A stretch of 64,000 nt of DNA from Thiocapsa bogorovii (GCF_021228795.1 NZ_CP089309.1:4523501-4587500), one strand, 5' to 3'. Positions 35,010-45,362 are shown, numbered from the stretch's first letter. The notes: generated by a model not told the origin, from the sequence alone. A program made the numbers and translations.

Positions 35010-35948
35010 GTGGCGACCGAGTCAGCCGGTGCACTGCCCCTGCGGCGCGTCAACCGGACTCGGACCATTCATGGGTCATTGGCGATCGAGGGCAACACCC
35101 TGAGTGAGCAGCAGATCACCGCGATCCTGGAAGGCAAGCCTGTGATTGCGCCGCCTCGCGAGATCCAAGAGGTCAGGAACGCGCTCCTGGCCTACGAGCA
35201 TTTTCCGTCTTGGAATCCGGCGAGCGAGGAGGATCTGCTCGTGGCCCATGCCCTTCTGATGAGGGGTTTGGTGGGGCATCCAGGTGCCTATCGACATCGG
35301 GGTGTCGGCGTGATGTCGGGCGATCAGGTTGTTCACATGGCGCCACCGGCCGATCGCGTGGCGATCTTGATGGGGGAGCTTCTGGCCTGGCTGAGCAGGG
35401 CTGAGGTCCATCCGCTCATCGCCAGTTGTGTCTTTCACTACGAGTTTGAGTTTATCCACCCGTTCGAAGACGGTAACGGACGGCTGGGCCGCTTATGGCA
35501 GACCGTGATCTTGAGCCGGTGGAATCGGTTGTTCGCCGACCTGCCCGTCGAGAGCATCATTCATGCGCATCAACAGGACTACTACCGAGCGCTAGCTGAC
35601 AGCAACGATGAGGGTGCGTCGACCTTGTTCGTCGAGTTCATGCTCGGGGTGATTCGGGAGGCAGTGATGTCCGCCTCGACCGAACAAGGCACCGAACAAG
35701 CTACCGAACAAGTTCTGAACCTGTTGGCGCGGATGGGTGAGGGCGACTACTCGGCCAAGACGCTGATGGCGCTCATGGGGTTGTCGCATCGGCCGACCTT
35801 TCTCTACGACTATTTGCACCCTGCGCTTGACGGTGGATGGCTTGAGCTGACACGTCCGGAGACACCGAAAAGCCCCAAGCAGCGGTATCGGTTGACGGCC
35901 TCGGGGCGGCAGCTTCTATTGGAGCTCGGGCTGCGTGACGGAGGGTGA
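35010..35948 (+). CDS. Fic-family AMPylase-like protein, N-terminus frameshifted
   Basis: A 312-residue Fic protein. The catalytic motif HPFEDGNGRLGRL has its His at residue 150. An inhibitory-helix-like SLAIEGNTLSEQQ lies at 23-35, and a C-terminal winged-helix region (~235-305) follows a TEQGTEQATEQ linker. Fic enzymes usually transfer AMP to target hydroxyls. The visible start is GTG 35010. Just upstream, 34930-34995 encodes PPFVITLDIVADVAEI, the expected family N-terminus, in another reading frame. The gene therefore carries an indel near 34990-34998 or is expressed from the internal GTG. Confidence 0.83.
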   Translation: MATESAGALPLRRVNRTRTIHGSLAIEGNTLSEQQITAILEGKPVIAPPREIQEVRNALLAYEHFPSWNPASEEDLLVAHALLMRGLVGHPGAYRHRGVGVMSGDQVVHMAPPADRVAILMGELLAWLSRAEVHPLIASCVFHYEFEFIHPFEDGNGRLGRLWQTVILSRWNRLFADLPVESIIHAHQQDYYRALADSNDEGASTLFVEFMLGVIREAVMSASTEQGTEQATEQVLNLLARMGEGDYSAKTLMALMGLSHRPTFLYDYLHPALDGGWLELTRPETPKSPKQRYRLTASGRQLLLELGLRDGG

Positions 35949-36229
35949 GCTTAAGGTCCGATGTCGGTTTGGATCGGAGGTGTCGACCCTGCCGCCATGG
36001 TCGCTTCGACGCTTGGCGGTCGGGGCGCGGAGCGCCGACAGATCCGTGACACCGCGGAGCGGATTTCACGAGACGGTTTGACCGGCAACGATGGTCGACG
36101 TCCTTCTCCGTGGAGGCTTATCAGAGTTGGTCGCCTTGCCAACTACCCTGCTCGCACTATGCTTTCTTATGGGGGCGACGGGCAAGCCTCCGTCACCCAT
36201 GGCGAGGTGCAATCACAGGAGACGTCATC

Positions 36230-36646
36230 ATGCCAGTCGCGATAACGCGCTATCAGGGTGGTATGTTGTTCGAGACGGAGGTGGGAGGGCAGCGGATCGT
36301 CACCGATGTCACCCCGCCCATGGGCGGCAAGGGACGTGCCCCGGCGCCGCCCGATCTGTTCGTGGTGTCGCTCGGTGCCTGCGTTGCGGCCTTCGTTGCC
36401 CATTACTGCGAGCAACAAGGGATCGATACCAGCGAGCTGACGGTCGAGACTGCCTTCGAGAAGACGGACAAGCCGGCCTTTTTGACCGATTTCCGGGTCG
36501 ACGTGAAGCTCCCTCATGGAGAGTGCGGAGACCGTCATGCGGCGGTTGAGCGCGTCGCCGATCATTGCATCATCCACGAAACACTGCATCACCTGAAGGC
36601 CCTTGAGATCAACATTCTTGACCGGAAGGATCTGGCTGGTGCCTGA
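36230..36646 (+). CDS. OsmC/YhfA-family protein
   Basis: A 138-residue OsmC-like protein. The two conserved peroxidatic-type cysteines are visible in VVSLGACVAAFVAHYCEQQG, with the C-terminal helix-strand VERVADHCIIHETLH. OsmC/Ohr relatives reduce organic peroxides, whereas the YhfA branch has no proven activity. The start at ATG 36230 follows AGGAGA. The 280 bases upstream, after the Fic gene, show no other gene. It appears to be a single-gene unit. Confidence 0.85.
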   Translation: MPVAITRYQGGMLFETEVGGQRIVTDVTPPMGGKGRAPAPPDLFVVSLGACVAAFVAHYCEQQGIDTSELTVETAFEKTDKPAFLTDFRVDVKLPHGECGDRHAAVERVADHCIIHETLHHLKALEINILDRKDLAGA

Positions 36647-36699
36647 CCTTTAGTGTCTTTAGTGTCTAAGTTCCGTGTCCGATGCTTTCAGTCGGGATT

Positions 36700-37266
36700 T
36701 CAATCTCGACCGCTTCGATCGGAACGAGGGTCCGTCGCGCTGCCGAGCGACCTGGCGGAACCTGGCCCGTCAAACAGCCGGATCCGGGGCCCCACGACGG
36801 CCTGCGCCTGTGGTAGCGTCACGGGAGGTCCGATCCGGCAGTCGAAGTAGGCCACGACACAACGCAAGGAGTGCAGATTGGAGCCGGCAGTGCCGTCGAG
36901 GCGCCAGATGGATTCCTGAAACAAGGGGTCCGAGCAATTGAAGCCTGTGATGAATGTCGGGATTCGTGTGATGGGATCCCGCAGCAGACTGTACCGCTCG
37001 CCGATGACTCGGAAGTTGCCGGTGCTGCTCCATTGGGGTGACTCCGAAACCGTATCGATCTCCAGCTCGCAATAGGGCTCGAATCGGTCGACGCCCGACA
37101 CCTGACGGCCGCCTTGGAACCACGCGCGCGCCGAACCCGCCGAGATCTCGATCGGCTCCGGAATCTGGATCTCGGTCCCGACCCAAACCCCGGCGCCAGG
37201 CCCATGAGCGCAGCCTCCAATCACGGCCGCCATCAGGACGCTCAGTGCGCCCGGCCGGTGCTTCAT
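36700..37266 (-). CDS. Uncharacterised lipoprotein
   Basis: A 188-residue protein with a short signal peptide and lipobox VIGGC (Cys19), predicting a lipid-anchored envelope protein. The mature part has no recognised domain; it contains several cysteines (for example YCELE, FNCSD, RCVVAYFDCR) that might form disulfides in the periplasm. The C-terminal Arg/Ser/Asp-rich tail looks unstructured. It lies convergent to OsmC and downstream of yoeB on the same strand. Confidence 0.65.
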   Translation of the reverse strand: MKHRPGALSVLMAAVIGGCAHGPGAGVWVGTEIQIPEPIEISAGSARAWFQGGRQVSGVDRFEPYCELEIDTVSESPQWSSTGNFRVIGERYSLLRDPITRIPTFITGFNCSDPLFQESIWRLDGTAGSNLHSLRCVVAYFDCRIGPPVTLPQAQAVVGPRIRLFDGPGSARSLGSATDPRSDRSGRD

Positions 37267-37326
37267 GACTCGGTCCTCCGGCGAAAGTCAGGTTTGACGG
37301 GTCAACGGCCGAGGTCGTTCGCTGGT

Positions 37327-37596
37327 TCAGCCGTCGTAATGAAAACGACAGGCGATGATGACCAGCTCGGTGTCGGTCGCGCGGTAGACCAGGCGATGCG
37401 TGTCGTCGATGCGGCGCGACCAGTAGCCTGAAAGATTGCCGCGCAGGGGCTCGGGCTTGCCGATCCCGGCGAACGGCTCGCGAGCGGCGTCCGTGATTAG
37501 AGTATTGATCCGTTTCAGCGTTCTTCGGTCTTGTTGCTGCCAATAGAGGTAAGCATCCCACGCGTCGGGGACGAAGCGGATCCTGCGCACGATCAA
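37327..37596 (-). CDS. yoeB: Toxin YoeB
   Basis: An 89-residue RelE-superfamily mRNA interferase. The family pattern is clear: FVPDAWDAYLYWQQQDRRTLKRIN, the catalytic-region EPFAGIGKPEPLRGNLSGYW, and SRRIDDTHRLVYR ending FHYDG. YoeB cleaves mRNA at the ribosomal A site. Its ATG overlaps the end of yefM by four bases, so antitoxin and toxin are translationally coupled. Length matches YoeB (84-90 residues). Confidence 0.95.
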   Translation of the reverse strand: MIVRRIRFVPDAWDAYLYWQQQDRRTLKRINTLITDAAREPFAGIGKPEPLRGNLSGYWSRRIDDTHRLVYRATDTELVIIACRFHYDG

Positions 37597-37859
37597 CCGC
37601 CGTCCGCGTCGAACAAGGTTCGCGGCTGGGCCTCTCCCGCCTGATCCTGCCGAATCGCGCGGGCCAATGCCTCGGCATTGGCGGGTGTCGAGAGAAGATG
37701 CAGGGTCTCTACCAGGTTGTTGTAGTGGTCGAGGGACATCACCACGGCATCGCCTTCGGCATCTCGACGGCTGATAATGGTCACGTCGGCATCTCGAACG
37801 ACATCATCCAGCACGGATTTCAGGGCGTTGCGCGCATGGGAGTAGGTGACGACTTTCAT
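37593..37859 (-). CDS. yefM: Antitoxin YefM
   Basis: An 88-residue Phd/YefM antitoxin. The DNA-binding N-terminus (VVTYSHARNALKSVLDDV) is followed by ISRRDAEGDAVVMSLDHYNNLVETLHLL and a flexible C-terminus that would wrap the toxin. The start is ATG at 37859, where family sequence begins. The pair is probably autoregulated, since a TGTTCA/TGAACA palindrome lies 12 bases upstream of the start. Confidence 0.94.
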   Translation of the reverse strand: MKVVTYSHARNALKSVLDDVVRDADVTIISRRDAEGDAVVMSLDHYNNLVETLHLLSTPANAEALARAIRQDQAGEAQPRTLFDADGG

Positions 37860-37870
37860 GGCATTAAACC

Positions 37871-37888
37871 TGTTCAGGAACTTGAACA
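37871..37888. promoter_or_regulatory. Putative YefM operator palindrome
   Basis: TGTTCA and TGAACA form a perfect 6-bp inverted repeat with a 6-base spacer, immediately upstream of yefM. Known YefM operators contain a TGTACA-like palindrome, so this position and sequence suit autorepression. Confidence 0.5.
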
Positions 37889-37944
37889 AGTGTAGCATCC
37901 TAGTGGAGCGGTGCAGAGATTCCGACACCGTCCGAGATCATTTT

Positions 37945-37982
37945 CGTTGTCGTCATCGCATCGATGGTCGATGACGACAACG
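37945..37982. repeat. Perfect 14-bp inverted repeat
   Basis: CGTTGTCGTCATCG and CGATGACGACAACG flank a 10-base loop that itself contains ATCGAT. No T-run follows on either strand. It lies between yefM and the 3' end of the RND pump gene and could cap the pump transcript. Confidence 0.7.
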
Positions 37983-38130
37983 CAACGACAACGAACGGTC
38001 TTGACATATCTGCCGTGCTGCACTGGATCCGGCAGTTCAACTCCTTCGATCCGGAATCCTCCCGACAATCTCGACACGCCCGCCTTGAGCCTGTCGCCGA
38101 CGGTGGATCAGTCGGCGACGGGGTGAGCGC

Positions 38131-41100
38131 CTATCTGCCCGCCTCAGTGGCCTTGGCCTCGGCCGGCGGCTCCGCACCGGTGTTTTCGTCCTCATCCTCC
38201 GGTTTCGACTGTAGCCAGGCCCCCCCTTTCTCGCCGAGCCACTGGAACATGACGTAGAGCGCGGGGATGAGCAGGATGCCGAAGATCACGGCGAAGAGCA
38301 TGCCGCCGAGCACGGTGGAGCCCAAGTGGATGCGTGCGTTGGCGCCGGCGCCGGTGGCGAGCACCAGCGGCATGAGGCCGATGATGAAGGCGAGGGCGGT
38401 CATGAGCACGGCGCGAAAGCGCATGTGCGCGGCGATGAGGGCCGCATCCAGTAGGCTTTTGCCGGCCTCGCGCTGTTCCTTGGCGAACTCTACGATCAGG
38501 ATGGCGTTCTTGGCGGCGAGTCCGATCAGCAGGACCAGACCGATCTGGGTGTAGAGGTCGTTGTCGAGCTTGGCGAGCCAGAGCGTCACACCTGCACCCA
38601 GGATGGCCACGGCCACCGAGGTCAAGACGGCGAAGGGGATGGACCAACTCTCGTATAGGGCGACCAGGAACAGATAGCCGAACAGGACCGCCAAGCCGAA
38701 GACGGCGATCTCCGAGCTTGCACTCTGTTGGGACTCCTGCAGCGACAGGGCGGTCCATTCGAAGCCGTAACCGTCCGGCAGGGCCTTCTTGGCGGCCTCC
38801 TGCATGGCGGCCATGGCATCACCGGCGGAGTGTCCCGGGGCCGGACTGCCGCTGATCATCGCGGTGAGGAATTCGTTGTAGCGGAAGATCAGGTCCGCGC
38901 CCAGATCCTCGCGGATGGTCGCCAGCGCGCCGATGGGGACCATGTTGCCGGTGGCCGAACGCACATACGCCCCCGCCAAGTCGTCCACCGTCGTGCGGGC
39001 GATCTTGTCGGCCTGGACATTGACCTGGTAGGTCTGTCCGAGATAGGTGAAGTTGTTGACGTAGGTGCTGCCGAAGGTCGCTTGCAGCGTGCTGAAGACG
39101 TCGGAGACCGGCACGTCCATATACTGTGCCTTGGTTCGGTCGAGCTCCAAGTAAAGCTGCGGGACGTCGGCGCTGAAGGACGAGTAGGCCCGGCCGATCC
39201 GCGGGTCCTGCTGGGCGGTCGCGATCAGCCCCTGAATGGTCTGGGTCAACTCCATCGGGGACTGCCCGCCGAGCGCCTCGAGCTGCATGGTGAAGCCGCT
39301 GGCTTGGCCGAGCCCCGGAATGGGCGGCGGCGGGAAGAGAAACACCGTGGCCTCGGAGATCGCGTTCATCTCCTCTTGGAGTCGGCCGAGCAGCCCCTTG
39401 ATCCTCAGTTCCGGCGTGTCGCGCTGATCCCAAGGGTCGAGGACGATGACGCCCATTCCGCTGTTGGACGAGGGTGCGCTGGTCAGCAGGCTGAAACCCG
39501 AGACGGTCATCACGTTGGCGACGCCCGGGGTGCGTGCGGCGATCTCCTGGACGCGGGTGAGCACGTCGGTGGTCCTGGGCAGGGCGGAACCGCTCGGCAG
39601 GCTGACATCCACGAAGATGACGCCCTGGTCCTCGTTGGGGATGAATCCGGTGGGCAGGCGGCCGAGGATCAGCACCGCCGCGGTCCCGATGAGGACGATC
39701 AGCAGGCCCGCGATCGCCGAGCGCCGGGCGAAGATGCGCACGATCCCCACATAGCCGTTGCGGGTCTTGTCGAATCCCGCGTTGAACCAGGCGAAGGGTC
39801 CGCGCTTGGCCTCCTTGGGCTTGTGCAGGAACAGGGAGCAGAGCACCGGGGAGAGGGTCAAGGCATTGAGCGCGGAGATGGCCACCGCCGCCGAGATGGT
39901 CAGTGCGAACTGGCGGAACATCTCTCCGGTAATGCCGGGCAGGAAGGCGACCGGCGCGAAGATGGCGAAGAGCACGAGCGTGGTGGAGATGATGGGGCCG
40001 GTGACCTGCTCCATGGCCTTGAGGCTGGCCGCGCGCCGGCCCAGTCCCTCCTCGAGCATGAGGCGCTGGACGTTCTCCACGACCACGATGGCGTCGTCGA
40101 CGACCAGGCCGATCGCCAAGACCACCGCGAAGAGGCTGATGGTGTTGGCCGAGAATCCCGCCGCGATCAGTACGACGAAGACACCGATCAGCGACACCGG
40201 AATGGTCAGGGCAGGGACGATGGTCGCGCGCAGATCCTGTAGGAAGATAAAGACCACCAGGAGCACGATGACCGAGGTGATCCCGAGCGTAAAGACGATC
40301 TCCTGGATCGACGCCTTCACGAAGAGGGTCGAGTCATAGATGACCTCGGCCTCGACCCCGGCGGGGAATCGGGCCTTGAGTGCGGCCAACTCGGCGCGCA
40401 CCGATTCGGCGACATCCAGCGCATTGGCCTGCGGCGACTGGTAGATGCCGATGGCCGCCGCGGGCTTGCCGTTCAGATAGGAGATCTGGGTGTAGGCTTG
40501 CGCGCCCAACTCGACCCGGGCGACATCCTTGACCCGAATGATGGCGCCGTCCTCTCCGGTGCGCACCACGATCTGCTCGAACTCGCTGGGCTGCACCAAC
40601 TGGCCCTGGGTGACGATGGCGTATTGCAGGACCTGATCGTCGCCGATGGGCGGCCCGCCGATCTGTCCGAGCGCGGCCTGGAGATTCTGGGCCTGAATGG
40701 CGTCGATCACGTCGCCGGGGGCGATCCCGAGTGCCGACATCTTCTCGGGTTGGAGCCAGATGCGCATCGAGTAGTTGAGCGGTCCGAAAAGGCTGGCCTG
40801 GCCCACCCCGGGAAGCCGTGCGATCTCGTTCTGGATATTGATGGTCGTGAAGTTCGACAGGAAGATCGGGTCCTTGCTGCCGTCGGGTGAATAGACGTTG
40901 ATGAAGAGCAGCAGATTGGTGGACTCGGCCTGCACCGTGATGCCGAGCGACTGGACTTCCTGCGGCAACTGCGCGAGGGCTTGGGAGACCCGGTTCTGGG
41001 TGTTGACCTGGGCGATGTTGGGGTCGGTGCCGACCTCGAACGTCACCGTCAGGTTGTAGGTGCCTGCGGAGGAGGCGGTGGAGGACATGTAGATCATGCC

Positions 41101-41322
41101 CTCCACGCCGTTGACCTGCTGTTCGATCGGGCTGCCGACGGTGTCGGCGATGGTCTGGGCGTCCGCCCCCGGGTAGCTGGCCGTGACCTGCACGACCGGC
41201 GGTACGATGTTTGGATACTGCGAGACCGGGATGTTGAAGATCGACAGGAGCCCGGCCACCACGATGACGGTGGAGACCACGGCCGCAAGGCGCGGTCGAT
41301 CGATGAAGACCTTGGAGATCAT
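38131..41322 (-). CDS. RND multidrug efflux transporter (HAE1/AcrB-type)
   Basis: A 1063-residue inner-membrane proton-driven exporter. It begins [17 protein letters not shown] and has the proton-relay motif [16 protein letters not shown] in the fourth membrane segment. It has the duplicated large periplasmic loops and twelve membrane spans expected from the hydrophobicity pattern, plus the conserved [14 protein letters not shown] helix late in the protein. Length is normal for HAE1 (1030-1070). The acidic C-terminal tail [18 protein letters not shown] is lineage-specific. It lies two bases downstream of its adaptor gene. Substrates cannot be assigned; no outer-membrane channel gene is adjacent. 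Confidence 0.95.
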   Translation of the reverse strand: MISKVFIDRPRLAAVVSTVIVVAGLLSIFNIPVSQYPNIVPPVVQVTASYPGADAQTIADTVGSPIEQQVNGVEGMIYMSSTASSAGTYNLTVTFEVGTDPNIAQVNTQNRVSQALAQLPQEVQSLGITVQAESTNLLLFINVYSPDGSKDPIFLSNFTTINIQNEIARLPGVGQASLFGPLNYSMRIWLQPEKMSALGIAPGDVIDAIQAQNLQAALGQIGGPPIGDDQVLQYAIVTQGQLVQPSEFEQIVVRTGEDGAIIRVKDVARVELGAQAYTQISYLNGKPAAAIGIYQSPQANALDVAESVRAELAALKARFPAGVEAEVIYDSTLFVKASIQEIVFTLGITSVIVLLVVFIFLQDLRATIVPALTIPVSLIGVFVVLIAAGFSANTISLFAVVLAIGLVVDDAIVVVENVQRLMLEEGLGRRAASLKAMEQVTGPIISTTLVLFAIFAPVAFLPGITGEMFRQFALTISAAVAISALNALTLSPVLCSLFLHKPKEAKRGPFAWFNAGFDKTRNGYVGIVRIFARRSAIAGLLIVLIGTAAVLILGRLPTGFIPNEDQGVIFVDVSLPSGSALPRTTDVLTRVQEIAARTPGVANVMTVSGFSLLTSAPSSNSGMGVIVLDPWDQRDTPELRIKGLLGRLQEEMNAISEATVFLFPPPPIPGLGQASGFTMQLEALGGQSPMELTQTIQGLIATAQQDPRIGRAYSSFSADVPQLYLELDRTKAQYMDVPVSDVFSTLQATFGSTYVNNFTYLGQTYQVNVQADKIARTTVDDLAGAYVRSATGNMVPIGALATIREDLGADLIFRYNEFLTAMISGSPAPGHSAGDAMAAMQEAAKKALPDGYGFEWTALSLQESQQSASSEIAVFGLAVLFGYLFLVALYESWSIPFAVLTSVAVAILGAGVTLWLAKLDNDLYTQIGLVLLIGLAAKNAILIVEFAKEQREAGKSLLDAALIAAHMRFRAVLMTALAFIIGLMPLVLATGAGANARIHLGSTVLGGMLFAVIFGILLIPALYVMFQWLGEKGGAWLQSKPEDEDENTGAEPPAEAKATEAGR

Positions 41323-41324
41323 GC

Positions 41325-42683
41325 TCAGCGCTCCGTCTGCGGCGTGGTCCGATCCGTGCTGTCGTTTGGCGTCGCGTTCGGCTTGGCCGCGCCGGTCGCG
41401 CTCGGGGCCGGTTCCGCTGATGTCCCGCTCGGAGCCGCGTCGGAGGGTGTCGTTGCCGCGGCGTCGCGTGTTCTGTCCGATGCGGTGCCTGCGGGCGCAT
41501 CGGCGCGGGTCGGCGTCACCACCATCCCCGGCTTGATTTTCTGGAGGCCCGAGACGACGACGAGCTCACCCTCGCGCAGCCCGGCGCTGACGGCAAAAGC
41601 GGTTCCGACCTGGCCGCTCGTCTTGATGGTGCGCAGGGCGACGCGGTTGTCCTTGTCCAAGACGTAGACCTGTTTCCCGTTCTTAGTCTGGATCACCGCC
41701 CCGGCGGCAATCACCGGTTCGCGCATCTGCTCGGCGGTGTGGATAAGCGCCGTGATGAACTGTCCCGGGAGCAGCATGCCGTCGGGGTTGGGGAAATCCG
41801 CGTAGATCGCGACCGAGCCGGTACTGGCGTTGACTTGGTTGTCGACGAAGGCGAGCCGGCCCTTTTCGGCATAGGTCGCGCCGGTCGGAAGCAGCAGCTC
41901 GGGCACGTAGTCTTGGAGGCTCGAGCCGGGCTTGCCGGCGTGCTCCTTGATGCGCACGAAGTCCGCGCTCGGGATCGAGAAGACGGCACGGATCGGATCA
42001 AGCTGAACGACGGTCGCGAGGATCTTGCTGCTCGGTCCGACGAGGTTGCCGATGGTGTAGTTGGTCGCCCCGATGCGTCCGTCGATCGGGCTGGTGATGG
42101 TCGTGTAGCCGAGATTGATTTGAGCGGTCTGGATCTCGGCCTGCGCCTGAAGCTCGGCGGCTTGGGCCTTCTCCACGTTCGCCTGCGCCATGTCGCGCTG
42201 TGCCCGGGAGCGGTCGAACTGAGACTGGGAGGTATCGCCTTTCTTGACCAAGGCGGCAAAGCGCTCGAACTGGGCCTGGGCGTCCAGCAGGTCTGCCTTC
42301 GCACTGGCCGAGTCCGCCACCGCCGAGGCCAGTTGGGCCTTCGCCGCGTCCAGTTTGGCCTGGAAGGGCGCTTGATCGATCTGATACAGGAGCTGCCCGG
42401 CCTTCACCATGAAGCCCTGATCAAACGCGACCTGGTCCAGAAAGCCCTCCACGCGGGCCTGGACATTGACCTGCTGGATGGCCTGGATGGTCCCGATGAA
42501 TCGCCCTTCGTGGTCGACGAGTTGCGATTCCACCGCGGCGACGACGACCGCCGGCGGGGTCGGGGCCTTGTCCGCGGTCGGTGCGCTCTCGGCCAAGGCC
42601 GGAGAGCCAAGGGCGGTGGCCAACAGGACACCGGCCAGCAAGCCGGTACGCTGACAGGGGCGGGAGGAATGGGTCGTTGTCAT
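41325..42683 (-). CDS. RND efflux periplasmic adaptor (membrane fusion protein)
   Basis: A 452-residue AcrA/MexA-type adaptor. A signal peptide ([19 protein letters not shown]) is followed by the split lipoyl domain ([19 protein letters not shown]... [12 protein letters not shown]) and an alpha-hairpin coiled coil (~110-190, [22 protein letters not shown]). Beta-barrel and membrane-proximal domains come next (to ~390), then an unusually long Ala/Pro/Ser/Thr-rich tail of about 60 residues. The start is ATG at 42683. It is the first gene of the pump operon, followed two bases later by the transporter gene. Confidence 0.94.
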   Translation of the reverse strand: MTTTHSSRPCQRTGLLAGVLLATALGSPALAESAPTADKAPTPPAVVVAAVESQLVDHEGRFIGTIQAIQQVNVQARVEGFLDQVAFDQGFMVKAGQLLYQIDQAPFQAKLDAAKAQLASAVADSASAKADLLDAQAQFERFAALVKKGDTSQSQFDRSRAQRDMAQANVEKAQAAELQAQAEIQTAQINLGYTTITSPIDGRIGATNYTIGNLVGPSSKILATVVQLDPIRAVFSIPSADFVRIKEHAGKPGSSLQDYVPELLLPTGATYAEKGRLAFVDNQVNASTGSVAIYADFPNPDGMLLPGQFITALIHTAEQMREPVIAAGAVIQTKNGKQVYVLDKDNRVALRTIKTSGQVGTAFAVSAGLREGELVVVSGLQKIKPGMVVTPTRADAPAGTASDRTRDAAATTPSDAAPSGTSAEPAPSATGAAKPNATPNDSTDRTTPQTER

Positions 42684-43213
42684 GGGGCGAGGTCTCTCCT
42701 CGGGGCACGGGGAAAATGCGCCGGCATCCTTATCCGGGAGACGGGGCGGCGGATTTGGGAAAAGGCGATGGGAAGGGTTATCCGATACCGGGCCGCGAGC
42801 AAGACACGTCCGAAACGGTCGATCCTTCGGCACGGCGACGGCATTGCGATCGGTCATGACGCTCCCTGAGTCGCGGCCTGGATCGGCCGCGCGATGCAAC
42901 TCGCGGCGCATGCGATTGTACAGTGCAGCGCCCGTTCGGTGACGCCTCATTGGCCGCGAATCGCGCCGGGAATGTGACCCTGTCGAGAATCACGCAGGGC
43001 TCGCCGGCTGCCGCCGAGCCTGATGTCTGCCTCATGAATCACAGCATGCGCCTCTGTCGGAGCGGCGTGGGCGGTGGTATAAACCCGCCTGTCGATTCCT
43101 GATCCCGGCGGCATCGACCGGGCCAATGCAGCACCGCGCCCCGCAGCAGGAGGACCGCAGCGTTTTCGCGCATCGCGGTCACTTGATCTCAACCTGTTTC
43201 GGCGAGGACATCG
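42684..43213. other. Divergent intergenic region, no gene seen
   Basis: About 530 bases between the divergently transcribed pump operon and the multiheme cytochrome gene. It must hold both promoters. No regulator gene, RNA gene or clear operator can be recognised. GAGGA upstream of 43214 is the cytochrome's ribosome binding site. Confidence 0.5.
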
Positions 43214-45211
43214 ATGTCCCCTAGATTGCGCAACCGCCACATCTGGTTCCCCATGTTGCTCGTGCTCGGCCTGGTGCTCTTGGTCGGACTCGCCGGAGCC
43301 GCGAGCGAGGAAAAGGATCGGTCCGATTCGCCGCCGGCCGAAAAGCCACCGACTCTCGCCGAGGCACTGGATCTTCCGTCGATCCCCAACGCGCGTTGCC
43401 TGAAGTGCCACAACGACGAGGACGAGAAGACCTCCGAGCGGGACGACGGCACCGTGATCGACATCTATGTGGATCGCGAGCGCTTCGAGCACAGCGTGCA
43501 CGGCAAGCAACCCTGCGTCGGCTGCCACAACACGGTCAAGAAGGCGATTCACGAGACGCCGTTGCCCAAGAGCATCGGCTGTATCGCCTGTCACCTCAAA
43601 ACGGCCGAGCTTCAATATGGCAGCACGGATCCGCAATACCGACGGCTCGATGTTGTTCTGTCTCAGATCGACGGCTACATGGCCTCGGTCCACGCCCGGC
43701 CCAATCTGCTGGACCAGTCCAAGACCAACGCGACCTGCTACGACTGTCACGATGGCCACAACATCGGGACCGTCGGCAGCGCGGCACGCGCCGAGCATCG
43801 CGGCCGAATCCACGAGGTCTGCGGTCGCTGTCATGAGGAGCAGAAGGAGACCTACGCGACGTCCGTCCACGGCGCCGCCGTCATCGAGAAACAGAACGCC
43901 GGCTCCGCGATCTGCTCGGACTGCCACACCCCGCACAACATCGATTCGCCTGAACAGACCAAGGTCAAGCTTGCCATCACCGAGAACTGCGGGAGCTGCC
44001 ATCAGAAGCAGGTCGAGACCTACGAGAAGTCCTATCACGGGCAGGTCGTGCGCCTCGGTTATACGCATACGGCCAAGTGTTACGACTGTCACGGCAGCCA
44101 CGGGATCATGGATGTCGACGACCCGGCGTCCAAGGTGCATCCGAACAATCGGTTGGAGACCTGCCGCCAGTGCCACGAGGACGCGCCGGCGGGATTTCTC
44201 GGCTTTCATGCCCACGGCGACGCCAACGATTTCGAGCGCTATCCGGAGATGTGGATCGCCGCGCGCTTCATGGAATTCCTGATCATCGCGGTCTTCCTCT
44301 TCTTCTGGACCCACATGCTGTTGTGGATCTATCGGGAGTGGCGGGAGCGCAAGGAGGGTAAGGGCTATCGCGTGGATCCGGACAATCCGCCGCAGGTCTA
44401 TTTCAGACGCTTCAGCGGCGGCTGGCGGCTCGCCCACGGCGTGCTGGCGATTGCCGTCATGACCTTGGTCCTCACCGGCACCGCGGTGCTCTTCGCGGAG
44501 CAGGCGTGGGCGCAGTACGTCATGAATCTGCTCGGCGGTCCTAAGGTCGCCGCAGTGATCCACCGTGTTGCGGCCGTGACCTTCGCAACCGTCTTCTTCG
44601 GTCATCTGATCGTCGTGGTCGTGAATATCGTGCGGGCGGGCAAGGGCTTCCGTTGGTTCGGTCCGACGTCGATGGTGCCCAACCTGCAGGACATCCGCGA
44701 CATCGGCGCCATGTTCAAATGGTTCCTGGGCTTTGCCCCGCGGCCCAAGTTCGACCGATGGTCCTATTGGGAGAAGTTCGATTATTGGGCGCCCTTCTGG
44801 GGCATGTTGATCATCGGTCTGAGCGGTCTGATGCTCTGGTTCCCCACCGTGACCGCGTCCTTCCTACCCGGCTGGGTGTTCAATATCGCAACCATCGTGC
44901 ATGCCGAGGAGGCGATCCTGGCCGCGGTCTTCCTCTTTACGGTGCACTATTTCAACGTGCATTTCCGCCCGGAGAAGTGGCCGATGGACATCGTCATGGC
45001 GACGGGCGCCGTGCCGGTCGATGAGTTCAAGCATGAGCATGCGCTCGAGTACGAGCGGCTCGAGGCGAGCGGCGAGCTCGACAAGTATCTGATCAAGCCG
45101 CCGACCGAGCGGGCACGCCGGGCCGGGCGCAAGGTGACGGGCTGGATGATCATCATCGGCTTGATCTTGGCCGGGTTGGTTCTGAAGGGGTACTTCGACC
45201 TTGTGACCTAA
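43214..45211 (+). CDS. Nine-heme cytochrome c fused to a cytochrome b561-type membrane domain
   Basis: A 665-residue protein. After an N-terminal signal/anchor come nine CXXCH motifs between residues ~62 and ~325: CLKCH, CVGCH, CIACH, CYDCH, CGRCH, CSDCH, CGSCH, CYDCH and CRQCH. Several further His residues could be distal ligands. Residues ~350-660 contain about five to six membrane segments with spaced His (LAHGVLAIAVM, IHRVAAVTFA, FFGHLIVVV, IVHAEEAILA, TVHYFNVHF) typical of di-heme b561/FdnI-like domains. It probably links the quinone pool to periplasmic acceptors. The stop codon TAA is the first triplet of the repeat at 45209. Confidence 0.85.
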   Translation: MSPRLRNRHIWFPMLLVLGLVLLVGLAGAASEEKDRSDSPPAEKPPTLAEALDLPSIPNARCLKCHNDEDEKTSERDDGTVIDIYVDRERFEHSVHGKQPCVGCHNTVKKAIHETPLPKSIGCIACHLKTAELQYGSTDPQYRRLDVVLSQIDGYMASVHARPNLLDQSKTNATCYDCHDGHNIGTVGSAARAEHRGRIHEVCGRCHEEQKETYATSVHGAAVIEKQNAGSAICSDCHTPHNIDSPEQTKVKLAITENCGSCHQKQVETYEKSYHGQVVRLGYTHTAKCYDCHGSHGIMDVDDPASKVHPNNRLETCRQCHEDAPAGFLGFHAHGDANDFERYPEMWIAARFMEFLIIAVFLFFWTHMLLWIYREWRERKEGKGYRVDPDNPPQVYFRRFSGGWRLAHGVLAIAVMTLVLTGTAVLFAEQAWAQYVMNLLGGPKVAAVIHRVAAVTFATVFFGHLIVVVVNIVRAGKGFRWFGPTSMVPNLQDIRDIGAMFKWFLGFAPRPKFDRWSYWEKFDYWAPFWGMLIIGLSGLMLWFPTVTASFLPGWVFNIATIVHAEEAILAAVFLFTVHYFNVHFRPEKWPMDIVMATGAVPVDEFKHEHALEYERLEASGELDKYLIKPPTERARRAGRKVTGWMIIIGLILAGLVLKGYFDLVT

Positions 45212-45292
45212 ACCGCGTCCAGAGCGAGATGCTCACGTTCGCGTGAGCTCGACGTTGGGTGCATCTACGGCTCTCAGCGGAGACGCGGTTTA
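45209..45292. repeat. Solo module A of the composite repeat
   Basis: The 84-bp element runs from TAAACCGCGTCCAGAGCGA to GAGACGCGGTTTA, with inverted ends. Only the GCGTC-ended module is present, without linker or module B. Its first three bases are the stop codon of the cytochrome gene. Confidence 0.85.
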
Positions 45293-45362
45293 GCTCCGGG
45301 ATACGGCAGCTGAACGGCCCGTGGAGTGTGTGCCGCGCGGTGTCCGGCAAGGCGTCGGTCGG

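Noticed and set aside
38728-40242. A 504-residue open frame antisense to the RND transporter
   Set aside because: High-G+C coding DNA often leaves long open antisense frames; the His/Asp/Gly/Arg-rich translation has no domain and the transporter is unambiguous.
42947-44605. A 552-residue open frame antisense to the multiheme cytochrome
   Set aside because: The nine CXXCH motifs on the plus strand prove the coding direction.
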